A DNA stretch of 64,000 nt. Source: Typhlomys cinereus (lineage: Eukaryota; Chordata; Mammalia; Rodentia; Platacanthomyidae). The translations under genes and the position numbers were made by a program. Positions 33,766 to 45,697 of this stretch are shown one piece after another (within the stretch, counting starts at the first letter, position 1; each line of letters starts with the position of its first letter). The stretch is taken from NCBI GenBank assembly GCA_023101885.1, contig JALPQD010000143.1, positions 3,410,001 to 3,474,000 on the forward strand. The letters run 5' to 3'. Below the pieces are notes generated by a model that worked only from the letters and a program-made list of their open reading frames with translations, was not told the origin of the DNA and did no database searches.

Positions 33766-35639
33766 GTAGCGGAACACAGAATGAAAGCCGGCTGTTTGCT
33801 TGCTTTCTGGATTTGTTTTGATTTCAAGTCACCTTCTCACTCCTGTGCATTGGCAAGTTCATCACTTGATCTAAAAGACTGGTGATGTCTGTCTATTTCA
33901 TCCTCTTCAAAGACCAGTCCTTGTCCTCAGTCTGCGGACAACTGAGATTCTGGGGAAGAAAAGCTTCCTAAGACAGACCTGCCTCCTCCAAAACAAGGAC
34001 AGTTATCTGTCATGGCGAAGTGTGAGCACTCAGCGGGAAGCACATTGCTCTCCTCAAGTGAAAGGAACTTCCTCGAGCTACCTTGAAGAACCCAGACTAA
34101 GACAATGATGAGCTGGGCCAGGACCACTTAATGATGTGCAGCTGTCACATCATCTGCACTGATTCTTTCTTTCTCCATTGCAATCTGAAGCAGCGTTGCA
34201 TACGTACTCTGAAGGGTCACTGGATTCCTGCTCTCATAATTCTGACGTGCCACAATATTTTCCCCTTGTTTTTCACTCTCGCCCATCTCTTTAATTGGCA
34301 TCTGAGATGATTGAGCCTAGCATTTTGGGGCTGTAGGATAAAGGGGTTTTTGCTTTAAAAATTTTCTAACAAATCCTCAAGAGGTAAATTCCTTCGTGGG
34401 TGCTGAGAACATCAAGTCTTGGGTCCCACAAAGGGGGAAAACCCCAAAGCATGTGTCACTTTGAGAGGTGACGTGGCTTTAAGCCTGGAGGCTCTGCCGG
34501 TGGCACTTTTGGCTCTAGCACATCTTCTTGAGATGTAATCAGGGCAATTATTTATGTGCAGCAAAAATGAACTGCATTTCCTGCAGCTATGTTAAAGCCC
34601 TTACCAACCTATTTTTCAGCTAAACTCTGGCTCTGCCTTTCCCTCCCAATTTCTTTTTTGCATTTCCAAGGCTGCTTATCACTCACTCTACTCGATGTTG
34701 AGACCATCTTGAGAAAGCGAAATCTGACTTATCACCTGCCAGCCTTGCTTCTGTGCGATGCGGTCAGATCTTCACTAGAATGAGGTGTCTTACTGTGGTT
34801 ATTTTCTAAGAAAGGAGTCATTTCTTGGGTGTATTTAAACAGTAATCAATTTAATAATAAATATGTTCATCTTTGCATACTATATTTGTTTTTAGGCAAA
34901 ATATAATAATACTGCTTCTTAATAATACTATTTTCATTTATGATCAAGCCTTTAGCAGGGAATGAATGTGGCACAGGGTCTCCCACCAGATGAGGGGAAA
35001 AGTTCAGACCCCAATGGGGTGGACAACACAAAGGCTTGTGTAACATAATAGTGTCCTTCTGTTTGAGCCTGTTTCATATCCGGCATGGCATTTGGGCTTC
35101 ATGATAGCTTTGTGAGGTAAAGTGACTAGGCTGCTTGCCATTAGTTATATAGGTGGAAACAAGTATTCTGAGCTGAGAATAAATGTCCTGGGTGGGGGAT
35201 CTGTGTGTATGTGTATGTGTGTGGGGTGAAGCCATGGGCATGATAGGGAACTTTGAAATTCTAGCTGCTACCCATGAAGCTGGGTTGTAGAGTCTCTCAT
35301 CCTAAGTTGAGTAAACGGCCTCTCTCACAGTTCCCATGAGCACAGTCGTGCTGCACATGAGCACAGTCTATCTATCAGAAAGGACTTCGTTTCTTCTATG
35401 CTGCTGTTGAGTGTTGGTTCTCTATAGGATGCTCATGAAGATTCTGGAAAAATATTTACTGTGCTTTGGAAGTCAAAGTGATTAGTCATGCTGTTACTAA
35501 GCACAGCTGCTCTTCAATGTGTAAAAGCCACTGATTTAAATACAGGCATACGAAGATTAACTAGACATCATATGTTATCCAGGAATGTACTGTGTGATGG
35601 CACAATAGTATGCTGTGTAATTAAAAGTAGATAATATTA
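33766..35639. other. Unique sequence with possible conserved non-coding stretch
   Basis: No gene recognised and no interspersed repeat seen. 34480-34790 is repeat-free and compositionally even, with TGACGTGG, TAATCAGGGC and ATTATTTATG words, which would suit a regulatory element. Unproven. Confidence 0.3.
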
Positions 35640-36045
35640 TGGTGACGATTAGTTACAGATACCAACGTCATGAGTGAAGGCTGAGCTTTTGGGCACATCT
35701 GTAAAGAATTAGTAGTTAAAGCAAGCTTTGAGCAAGCATTTGAGAGATTATGAAATTGATGTGGGAAGACCCAGCCCACAGTGGGTAGGCTTATTCCCAG
35801 GGCAGGTGGATAAGACAGAGAGCAAACTGGCATGTATGTAGATGGCAATCCAGAAAGCATGCTCTCTCTCAGCTCTTTGCGTGGGCGTGGTGTGGCCAGT
35901 TCCATTTGCTCCTGTTTGTGGGGATGAATTCTCTTGCTGTGCAGCTGAACCTTACTGAGATTCATCAGCTGGAACAAAATACTTGTTCCCTTAAGTTGCT
36001 AGGCTCCTGGATCATGCAGCAAAGGGAAGAGGAAATTAACACAGT
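35640..36045 (+). mobile_element. LTR-like repeat of the TCAACTTGACA group, copy 3
   Basis: GAAGGCTGAGCTTTTGGGCA, GATGTGGGAAGACCCAGCCC, GGCGTGGTGTGGCCAGTTCC, CATCAGCTGGAACAAAATAC, CCCTTAAGTTGCTAGGCTCC. Confidence 0.55.
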
Positions 36046-36112
36046 GACCTTCCCCGATTACCTCACAAGGTTTCATGAAGGTTAAACAACTTCATGTGTT
36101 GTGAAGGAAGGA

Positions 36113-36137
36113 GTCTGTCTGTCTGTCTGTCTGTCTA
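36113..36137. repeat. (TCTG)n microsatellite
   Basis: Five to six TCTG units. Confidence 0.85.
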
Positions 36138-36209
36138 GAGGGATAATGTCCTCAGACTTAAAAGGAGCAGTCAAGCAGAAACTAGTAGAAACAAACGGGA
36201 ATGAAAGTG

Positions 36210-36400
36210 GCTTCTGTTTATTGACGATCTGAAGGTAATGTGCCAGGCGCCGTGCTAACTGCTTTGGTTCTCCACCTGCAAACTTAGTCCTTACAACTCT
36301 ATCCTGAAAGCGAATTCATTATCTCATTATCTGTGGGTTCAGAAAGACAAAGAGTTGAAACAATGCAGGATCGGGTTGTCTACTCAATCTGACTCTATGG
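36210..36400 (-). mobile_element. MIR SINE
   Basis: TTATTGACGATCTGAAGGTA ATGTGCCAGGCGCCGTGCTA and ATTATCTCATTATCTGTGGG-type order is antisense MIR. Confidence 0.7.
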
Positions 36401-36829
36401 TTTGCTTTGCTTCCTCTGTAAAGTAATACAGAGCCTGATATTCAACGATATTTTATCTTCTAAAGGGGCTTGTTCATCCACAGCTTCGCAGTGAAGTGCT
36501 CTAATGAACAGCGGTGTGAGAAAGCACAGTGATGTGGATGACGGGCACCAGAGGAAAGAACGTATGAAGGCTGGTCATGCCACAGAAGAACATGTCTTCT
36601 ATCAAATCCCAACGAGCGTTGCATATTTTGATAGCAACTCACATACGTTGAACATGCCATACCCAACCAAGTTGCAGTCCCCAGCTCCTAAGCAGTGCTT
36701 CTTCTTGGGAGATTAGAGTGATGACTCAGGCCCTGGGGCTCTCCTGTCTGTGCTCTGGCATCTGGAAGGTCGTAGATGGTGGATCACCTGAGCATGGAAA
36801 GAACACATTTCCCTTTTTCCCCAGTGCCA
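36401..36829. other. Unique sequence
   Basis: Nothing recognised. Confidence 0.4.
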
Positions 36830-37146
36830 GGATTTCAATATGTGTTGTTCCCCACAGACTTCTCCGTTTGCATCTTTAGCTGATGCTAGGGTGTGGGAAG
36901 GTAGTAGCACCTTTGAGAGATGGAGCCTTGCTGGAGGAAGGGACGTCACAGGGGGCTTGGCCTTGAGGTTTGGTTGCCTGGTCCTGTTTCCTCCCTCTTG
37001 CTTCATCTGCCTCCATGACGTGAGGGTAACTGACCAGCCTCCTGTTTCTGTTTCAAAGCTATGCGTTTTGCTGTGAGATATCTGCCTTAATGGACTATCC
37101 TCTCTGGAACTGTAAGGCAAATAAATCTCCTTTTCTCCCCTTAAGT

Positions 37147-37166
37147 GTATGTGTGTGTATGTATGT

Positions 37167-37240
<74 letters not shown>
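37147..37240. repeat. (TG)n microsatellite in SINE tail
   Basis: TG tract interrupted twice by TATGTAAG. Confidence 0.95.
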
Positions 37241-37241
<1 letters not shown>

Positions 37242-37482
37242 TGCATCAGAAGGCATTATGTGCCCCTGTGGAGGATCAAGGATGACTTTGGGAACCATCC
37301 TGGATTGCTTCTACTTCCTTTTGGCTTTGTTCTGGGATTTCCCAGGCTCTGCCCATGAAGGCTGGAAGTGCAGGTTGCTGCTGCCATTTCTGGCTGACAT
37401 TTTTACGTGGGACCTGGGGTGTGATCTCAGGACCCTCTGCTTGCGAGGAAGAGCCTTAATCCCTAAGCCATCTCTCCAGCCC
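37147..37482 (-). mobile_element. Older-subfamily tRNA-derived SINE
   Basis: The antisense head CTAAGCCATCTCTCCAGCCC lies at the right end. The left end is a (TG)n tract (37147-37240), the complement of the CA-rich tail. A perfect 12-bp TSD CTCCCCTTAAGT (37135-37146 and 37483-37494) places it inside the LTR. Confidence 0.9.
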
Positions 37483-37530
37483 CTCCCCTTAAGTTTTATA
37501 TGAATATTGTCTCCCAGCAACAGAGAACAG

Positions 37531-38869
37531 TAACTCCAACACCCAGTTCTCTGTTCTTTCTCTCACTTCCCGTCATTGAATCTGAGTTCTTTTTCTGAGT
37601 AAATGGCTTAGTCAGATTTCCAGCCTCATGGTTCTTCCCTCTAGCATCTGAGCTAAGCAAAATGTCAGCTGTGGACAGTGTGTTGCAGCTCCATGTGGAG
37701 GGAAGTCATTGAGTAGCTCTCAGGCACAACTACAAAGAGGGCCACAGGAATTAGGCACCTTTGCTTTTACATATCTTCACGGCCCGGGTATCTCTTTTAG
37801 CTTTGTTTGGAAAATATCTGATCAGGGGTTCTTTAGGCAGCTTCATCTTTTGTGTAGGAGTTGGGGTGGGGTAATTAGTGTATCTGGCAGCTTCATGCAC
37901 ATTAAGTCAAATTCCCTCTGACAAGATTTATGGCTTCGCATTGATTGCTGGCGGCGATACCTTGGAAAGGGGTTATGAGGTACTCTCCACAAAGATTCAT
38001 CAGATGTTCTTGGGTCTAGTCTTCTTACAAGAAGTCGGGTGGCTTTATCTCAGTCTTGAGTGAGAGCCATTTTCCCCATGTACCCAGAAGACACAATTGG
38101 GTAAATTACAAAAGTTCCCTGTGGCTCTTAGACATTTTCAGGTCTGAAATTTTCATCTTTAGATATTCATCACATTTAGTGACATAAATTCTGTAGGTCT
38201 TTGTTAGTGGCAGTGATGCTAGGTTTGAGACATTTGATCCACACTTAATAATGAAAACAAAGCTTACTAATGTTCTTTGGTTGACATGAGCAGATTTGGT
38301 GGCACACAGAAAGAGATTGGAAATCTTAAAACAATGTAAACAAGAGGCTAATACTGAACACGATTCCCGTCTCTCACCAACGATGCTCCTCAGTGTGCTT
38401 AGAACCTTTTTCTTCCCCCTCCTCTGCTTCTGACTCCAGTGTTGTCTGTTTTGAATAGTCCCATTGATTCCCATGACCTCATTCTTTTATATACTCACAA
38501 GGCAAAAGTCTTTTGTGTACCAGTGAACAGACAGCTTTTATTTGAATGCAGATAGATTATGTTTCTTACTTCTTACCCACACTAAATTGTCCTTTTCTCT
38601 ACAAAATCAAAAATAAAATATGGCAGCACTCCACACAGGACCCACAGTACGTGGTAAGTAGCAGCCACTAGCTGAGAACATGGTGGGTACCTCTTGGCAT
38701 CTGTTGTTTATCTGAATAAGTCTCCTAGGGAGCAAGGACTTAAAGCCATGTTTGTAAAAGTATTGAAGTGTGAGAAACTTCTAGAAAGAGCTGAATACAC
38801 AGAGATGAACAATAAATAGTGAGAGAGGATAACAGGCTGCTTTCTACCATGAAGGATCTTGTGAGTTGA
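37531..38869. other. Unique sequence
   Basis: No gene or repeat recognised. Confidence 0.45.
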
Positions 38870-39260
38870 ACTTTTTCTCCTAAACAGATGTTGAAATCAT
38901 CGTCCATGGCACTCATAATTCAGACCCTACTTGGAATTGGAGGCTTTGAGGCTGTCATCAAGTTAGAGTGAGGTCCTAATAGGGAAGAGGCAAATGTGGT
39001 CACAGGGATACAAAGAGAGAGAAGGACATTCAATGTTGGAGGCAGGGATTGGAATGATCCAAGTCAAGTTTGGTGAGGTCAACCAGTGAATGCTAGGAGC
39101 CAGGAGAGAGGCATGGGGTATGGTTTTCCTTAGTTTCTGGAAGGAATCAATCTTCCACTCCTTGATTTTGGACTCATAGCCTCCAGAGATGTCAGAGACA
39201 AGATCTCTCTCATTTGAAGTCATAGAGTTGGGGTGCCTTGTTGCATGAGATGACAAGGAG
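38870..39260 (+). mobile_element. Old mammalian LTR-type repeat (MaLR/MST-like, tentative)
   Basis: CAGATGTTGAAATCATCGTC, GTTAGAGTGAGGTCCTAATA, AGGAGCCAGGAGAGAGGCAT and TTTTGGACTCATAGCCTCCA appear in the order of an old mammalian LTR-like repeat. Confidence 0.45.
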
Positions 39261-39722
39261 ATAAAAGAAGACAATGTGAAGATCAGCTTCAACTCATATT
39301 AGGGTTGCTCAATGGAGATCCTGGAGATGTCTACGCACTGGTGGGAATAGTACTGTGTTGTCACATTGCTTACATTGAGACTCAAGAGAGCATTCATTAT
39401 CACATTGCTCATGTTTGAACCCAGGACAGCATCTCTCTCTTTTCTCCTGGCATCTATAAAGTCCACTCTCTGATGGAAGTGTCTCAATAATACCTATACT
39501 TTCTTTGAAAGGATATGTTGATGGATGCTCTTGTTTCCCTTTTTTCCTTTCAAATATCACAGAACCCTTTCTTATCGATGCTGTGGGGCTTCCATCAAAT
39601 AGCACTGTGAAGTTTTTTCAAAGACCCACGGAACTGAAGAAGCTCTCGGCCTGTTAGAAAAGAGGCTGATAGGCTTCGTATTGCGTCTTCATTCCTGGCC
39701 TTGCCATTTCTTCTTTGCTGAT
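39261..39722. other. Unique sequence left of L1-C
   Basis: 39330-39430 has two TCACATTGCT... words in tandem (CACATTGCTTACATT, CACATTGCTCATGTT). Nothing else recognised. Confidence 0.4.
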
Positions 39723-39737
39723 AAGAAATCTGAAGGT

Positions 39738-39814
39738 CCCCCTTCCCCTCCACTCTCCCGCCCAGGATGTGCGCAGCGGGCGGTCCTGCCAGGCCTCACC
39801 GCGCCCCGACCCAG
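39738..39814 (+). promoter_or_regulatory. L1-C residual 5' UTR exon
   Basis: A 77-nt monomer start. The equivalent first exon of L1-A would be 63 nt (13627 down to 13565). It lacks the TTAAATA box and most of the promoter. Confidence 0.75.
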
Positions 39815-39834
39815 AATCCAACCAGAACAAACCC

Positions 39835-40794
39835 ATGGCAAATGGCCAAGAAAGCCTGACCCAGGATAACGACCTTCAAAATATGAGCATTACCATGTTC
39901 AATACTATGAAAGAGGAAATCTGGGAGGAATTAAATAATCGAATCAATCCCTTTGAGGAGGAACACAACAGACACATGGAGGAGTTGAGAAAAACAGTGC
40001 AAGAATCAAAAACTGGCATAGAGCAGTTAAAGCAGACTCAAGCAGAGTTTAAAACTGAGCTAAAAGGCAAGTTATCTTCAACCCAGAACTCCACAGAGAG
40101 TCTTATCAGCAGAACTAATGAAGCAGAAAACAGAATTTCAGATCTTGAAGATAAAGTGGGAGTATTAACTAGCTCAATGGAAGAGATTGTTAAAGCCAAA
40201 AAGATGCTTGAGAGAAATATCCAGGAGATATGGGACACCCTGAAGAAGCCTAACATGCGTATTCATGGAATACCAGAGCAAGAATCTAAAAATACCACCC
40301 CTGAGGAAATTTTTCAAACGATCATCAAGGAAAACGTTCCTCATCTAAAAAAAGAGAGGCCCATCCATATACAAGAGGCATTCCGCACCCCAAACAGATA
40401 TGGCCAAAATAGAAGCTCGCCACGGCAAATAATAGTCAAAACACTCCACATTCAAGACAAAGAACTGGTGCCGAGAGCTTCAAGGGAGAAAAAACAAGTC
40501 ACTTTTAAAGGCAAACCTATTAAAATAACAAATGACTTCTCAATGGAAACACTGAAAGCAAGAAGAGCTTGGAGAGACATACTTCAAGTATTGAATGAGC
40601 AAAAATGTCAACCCAGGCTGATTTACCCTGCAAAACTATCAGTCATGATCGAGGGAGAAAGAAAAATCTTCCAGCACAAAGACAACTTGAAGGGATACAT
40701 GTCCACCAAATCAGGCCTTCAAAAAATGCTAGAAATGATACTCAAGCTTGAAGAAAAAAACAGGCATATCCAGGAGAGCAGAAGGCAAGTATAA
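39835..40794 (+). CDS. L1-C ORF1p, N-terminally shortened (319 aa)
   Basis: Open from ATG 39835 (MANGQESLTQ) to TAA 40794. Compared with the 356-aa L1-B protein it lacks exactly 37 residues and has no internal length change, so coiled coil, RRM and C-terminal domain are complete. The ATG corresponds to codon 38, which is ACG in L1-B but also ATG in L1-A. The frame stays open further upstream through the 5' UTR exon and TSD into host DNA but without another ATG. The basic N-terminal segment is lost through the splice junction at codon 31. Whether a protein is made is unknown, because the promoter is mostly gone. Confidence 0.8.
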   Translation: MANGQESLTQDNDLQNMSITMFNTMKEEIWEELNNRINPFEEEHNRHMEELRKTVQESKTGIEQLKQTQAEFKTELKGKLSSTQNSTESLISRTNEAENRISDLEDKVGVLTSSMEEIVKAKKMLERNIQEIWDTLKKPNMRIHGIPEQESKNTTPEEIFQTIIKENVPHLKKERPIHIQEAFRTPNRYGQNRSSPRQIIVKTLHIQDKELVPRASREKKQVTFKGKPIKITNDFSMETLKARRAWRDILQVLNEQKCQPRLIYPAKLSVMIEGERKIFQHKDNLKGYMSTKSGLQKMLEMILKLEEKNRHIQESRRQV

Positions 40795-40844
40795 CACCAT
40801 TGAAAGCGAAGCAATATACTTATAAAAACTACTAAACATAATAA

Positions 40845-43800
40845 ATGTCTGGAATCAAAAATAGTTTCATCATTATAACACTAAATATTAATGGAATTAA
40901 CTCACCGATAAAGAGACACAGATTACAAATTTGGATTAAAAATCACAATCCATCAATCTGCTGCCTGCAGGAAACCCATCTCAACACAAAAGATAGGCAT
41001 GCCCTAAAAATGAAAGGCTGGTCAATAATTCTACAAGCTAATGGAAGCAGAAAACAGGCAGGGGTAGCCATTATGCTATCAGACAAAGTGGATTTCAAAC
41101 CAAAGAAAATTATAAGAGACACGGATGGATACTACATTTTAGTCACAGGTACAATTCACCAGGAAGACTTCACAATACTGAACATATATGGACCCAATAT
41201 GGGCCCCTCCACATTCATTAAGAAAACCCTACAGCGTCTAAAGCAAGAAATCAACCCCCAAACAATAATTCTTGGGGACTTCAACTCCGCCCTCTCAACA
41301 TGGGATAGATCAACAGGTCAAAAGCTTAACAGAGACACTTTGGACCTTAATCAAACCCTTAAAGAAATGGACCTTACAGATCTCTTTCGAACTTTTCACC
41401 CACGCACCAAAGAATACACATTTTCCTCAGCAGCACCCGGAACTTTCTCCAAAATAGATCACATACTGGGCCACAAAACGAATCTACACATGTACAAAAA
41501 AGTTGAAATTCTAACCTGTGCCCTGTCAGACCACCATGGCCTAAAGCTGGACATCCACAACACAACAAACAAGAGAAAATACACTAACTCCTGGAAACTT
41601 AACAATGTGATGCTGAATGAGAACTGGATTCAGGAAGAAATTAAAAAGGAAATTCAAGATTTCCTGAAAGTGAATGATAATGAAAATACAACTTACCAAA
41701 ATCTCTGGGACACAATGAAAGCTGTTCTAAGAGGTACGTTCATAGCTCTGAATGCCTACATCAAAAAAATGGAAACATCAGAAATAAACAACTTAACAAT
41801 GCAGCTAAAAGCTTTAGAGAAACTAGAGCAATCTGATCCCAAAAGTAGTAGAAAAGAGGAGATTAGCAAAATAAAGGGAGAAATATCTGAAATCGAGATT
41901 AAGAAAATGATAGAAAAAATCAACCAGTCAAAAAGCTGGTTCTTTGTAAAAATCAATAAGATTGATACACCCCTAGCTAAATTAACCAAAAGCAGGAGAG
42001 AGAAAACCCAAATTAACAAAATTAGAAAGTGAACATAGAGTTATCACTACTGATACCCAAGAAATCCAGAGAATTATAACATCATATTTCAAAAAATTAT
42101 ACTCTATGAATTTTGAAAACACAAAAGAGATAGATGAATTTCTAAGTAAACACAACTTACCTAAATTGAATCAGGAAGTTGTGAATGATTTAAATAGTCC
42201 TGTAACATATAAGGAAATCGAAGAAGTAATCTCAAATCTTCCCACCAAAAAATGTCCTGGACCAGATGGATTCAGCACAGAGTTCTACCAGACATTTAAG
42301 GAATTAATAACACCAATACTCCTTAAACTGTTCCATCAAATAGCAAAGGAAGGAACACTACCAAATTCCTTCTATGAAGCTAATATCATTTTAATCCCAA
42401 AACCTAATGAAGATTCACTTAAAAAAGAAAACTATAGGCCGATCTCTCTGATGAACACAGACGCAAAGATTCTCACCAAAATCTTAGCAAATCGGATTCA
42501 AAAACATATTAAAAAGATCATTCACGGGGACCAAGTAGGCTTCATCCCCGGCACACAAGGTTGGTTCAACATACGCAAATCAATAAATGTAATTCATCAT
42601 GTAAACCAGTCCAAAGTCCAAGACCACATGATACTCTTGACAGATGCAGAAAAAGCTTTTGACAAGATCCAACAGACTTTTATGATCAAAACGCTAGAGA
42701 CATAGGAATGGAAGGAACCTTTATCAATATAATAAAAGCTATATACAACAAGCCCACAGCAAGGATTATGCTCAATGGGGAACAATTGGAAGCATTCCCA
42801 CTTTGATCAGGAACTAGACAAGGCTGTCCACTCTCACCACTTCTATTCAATATTGTACTTGAAGTCTTAACTGAAGCCATAAGACAAGAAAGGGACATAA
42901 GAGGGATTCAAATCGGCAAGGAAGAAGTCAAACTATCTCTATTTGCAGATGACATGATCTTATACCTGAGTGATCCCAAAAACTCCACCAGGAAGCTTCT
43001 GGAACTAATTGAGAAGTTCAGCAGTGTGGCGGGATACAAAATAAATGTGCAAAAATCAGAGGCCTTCCTATATGCCCAGAATGAAAGAAGTGAAAAAGCC
43101 TTGAGAGAAACAATCCCATTTACTATAGCCCCTAAAAAAATGAAATACTTTGGTATAAACCTAACCAAGGAGGTAAAAGACCTTTACAACGAAAACTTTA
43201 AAACCCTAAAGAAAGAAATAGCAGAAGACACCAGAACGTGGAAAGACCTCCCTTGTTCCTGGATTGGCAGAATCAACATCGTAAAAATGACCATCCTACC
43301 AAAGGCAATATACAGATTCAATGCTATACCAATCAAAATCCCAAAGCAATTCTTCAAAGAAGTTGACCAAACAATGTCAAAGTTCATATGGAGGCACAAA
43401 AGACCCAGGATAGCAAAGACAATCCTGAGTAACAAAAACACTGCTGGAGGTATTACCATACCAAACCTAAGTCTATACTACAAATTCATAGTTATAGAGA
43501 CAGCCTGGTACTGGCTCCAAAAGAAACACACAGATCAATGGATAAGGATTGAAGACCCAGATATAAGCCCACAAAATTACAGCCATTTGGTCTTTGACAA
43601 AGGGGGCCAAAAACTCCAATGGAAAAAGAACTGCATCTTCAACAAATGGTGCTGGCAAAACTGGATCTCCACATGCAGAAGATTAAAGCTGGACCTGTAC
43701 TTGTCACCATGTACAAGACTTAATTCCAAATGGATCAAGGACCTTAATATAAGGCCAGAGACTATAAAAACCATAGTTGAAAAGATAGGGAACTCCCTCA

Positions 43801-44661
43801 AGCTGATTGGGCTAGGCCAACATTTCCTAAACAGACATCCAATGGCACAGTCACTGCTACCAACTCTCAACAGTTGGGATCTGGTGAAATTAAAGAGCTT
43901 CTGTTCAGATAAAGAGATTGTAACAGGAGCTCAAAGGCAACCCACAGAATGGGAGAAAATCTTCACTAACCACACATCTGATAGAACTCTGCTGTCCAGA
44001 AAGAACTTAGAAAACTAAACATCAAGGAACCAATGGCCCAATTAAAAAATGGGCCCCGGAACTTAAAAGAAACGTTACCAGGGATGAAATTAAAATGTCT
44101 AGCAAATATCTTAAAAAATGCTCCACTTCCATTGCCATCGGGGAAATGCAAATCAAAACTTCCCTGAAATATCATCTCACCCCGGTCAGGATGGCAAAAA
44201 TCCACAATACAAACAACAACAAATGCTGGAGAGCATGTGGAGAGAGGGGAACTCTCCTACATTGCTGGTGGGAATGCAGGCTCATACAGCCACTCTGGCG
44301 AGCCGTCTGGAGATTCTTAAAGAAATTAATGATTGAAATGCCATATGACCCTGCTATTCCACTTTTGGGAATAACTCCCCATACAGCAGAGGTTCACCTC
44401 GATAGCACAAGCACGACCATGTTTATAGCAGCACTGTTTACAATAGCAAAGTCATGGAATCAACCCAAATGTCCAACAGTTGACGAGTGAATAAGGAAAT
44501 AGTGGTACATCTATACAATGGAGTACTACTCAGCCATCAAAAATGATGAATTACTGGAATTTGCTGGGAAATGGATATCACTAGAAACAATTATATTAAG
44601 TGAAGTATCCCAAACCCAGAAAATTAAGTGCCATATGTACTCTCTAATAGGTGGCTCCTAG
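40845..44661 (+). pseudogene. L1-C ORF2 (endonuclease/reverse transcriptase), broken
   Basis: Starts [20 protein letters not shown] 50 bp after ORF1 and ends at TAG 44661. Endonuclease motifs LQETH, GDFN, KIDH and SDHH are kept in the first 395 codons. Breaks: a 1-bp insertion near 42027, a small deletion near 42700, a TGA at 42804-42806, a 7-bp deletion near 44000 and a TGA near 44488. The C-terminal knuckle has a CWRAC variant. No full-length product is possible. Confidence 0.9.
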
Positions 44662-45682
44662 TACCAAACCCACCCAGCCCACCTAGAGACAGTAATTGCA
44701 AGGATTATGAACAGGAGGGATGGGTTAGGAGGGTCACACCAGAAACAAGGAGAGAAGGGACCATGTAACAGCAGAGAAAATAGGCCTCCACCAAGGACCC
44801 AAATAAGTAATGAGACATATGATTAAGTTCACAGACTTTTGTTCCTGATCCTTTACTACTGAGGGGGTATGATCTCACCAGAAGAGGAGGGCATATAGTC
44901 TGGCAGATAAAAAGTAACTGTTGTGCAAATTGGTGATAGACCCTACCCTCACTGTGGTTTCCCACTTTTATTACATCTACCTTTGAATGTGCTTTTATCA
45001 CAAGACTCTAGTTTAACAGCTTTTTGTCTCTGGCCAGGGGGTAACATACAATGCCCACCAGGATGGAGTGAAGGGCATTGCAGGAGCAGCAAAACTGCAA
45101 AAGAAAACCAACAAACCACAATCCAGAACTTCAGAGACTCTATATCAACGACCTAGAACTAGGCCAGCTTAATCTCTCCCCATCCTGAAGCTCATGGAAA
45201 TTTGCAGAAGAGGGGGCGGTAAGAGTGTAAGAGCATAAGGATGGGAGGAGCAATGATATGTAAGATATTCCATACAAGTTAGGGCTGAAGCAATCATAAT
45301 TGGACTTTACATGCCCTGCGCAATGTCCAACACACTATTGACCTCACAAAGTCTAGCATCTGCTAAAGGCACCAAGATGTTTGGAGGCAAGGGATTGGCA
45401 GCCACAGCAGTGTTCCTATACCTAAGGGGAACACGGGAAAGGGTTCAGGGAAAGGCCACTGGGTCCTTGTACGTCATCGGAGAGGAGGGCCCAGAGGAAA
45501 ATCAGGCATGCACAAGAAAGGACTCTCTGGGAATTGGGGCGGGAGGCACTGGGGGATGGGAAGGGAGGGTGGTGGGGAGGGGGAGCAGGAGGTACGGTGG
45601 GGAGGAGGAGGGAAGGAGGGAACTGGTGTACCTATTAAGTTTGTATGAGCTGAAATAATAATAAAAATATATTAATAAAAAA
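44662..45682 (+). other. L1-C 3' UTR and A-rich tail
   Basis: G-rich purine tract 45535-45620 (repeated GGGAGG and GGAGG words), then AATAATAATAAAAATATATT and an A-run. Confidence 0.85.
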
Positions 45683-45697
45683 AAGAAATCTGAAGGT

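Larger units (their letters stand above)
36830..37530 (+). mobile_element. MaLR/ORR1-like LTR split by a SINE
   Basis: ATATGTGTTGTTCCCCACAG, GGAGCCTTGCTGGAGGAAGG, TTAATGGACTATCCTCTCTG, AACTGTAAGGCAAATAAATC, then after the SINE TTAAGTTTTATATGAATATT and CAGCAACAGAGAACAGTAAC. The order matches rodent MaLR LTRs. No internal coding region is attached. Confidence 0.65.
39738..45682 (+). mobile_element. L1-C: LINE-1 lacking a 5' intron (spliced insertion)
   Basis: TSD AAGAAATCTGAAGGT is perfect over 15 bp (39723-39737 and 45683-45697). The element begins CCCCCTTCCCC, the same monomer position as the 5' ends of L1-A and L1-B, so it is not ordinarily 5'-truncated. After 77 nt of monomer sequence ending CGACCCAG (39814) it jumps to AATCCAACCAGAACAAACCC, which is codon 31 onward of ORF1. 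In L1-A and L1-B the two sides are bounded by CTAG|GTAA and TTAG|AC, matching GT...AG splice sites. ORF1 is otherwise intact and ORF2 is broken. Confidence 0.9.

Noticed and set aside
39715..39834. Upstream extension of L1-C ORF1 into host DNA as a fusion protein
   Set aside because: The frame is open through the TSD and 5' UTR exon, but has no ATG before 39835.
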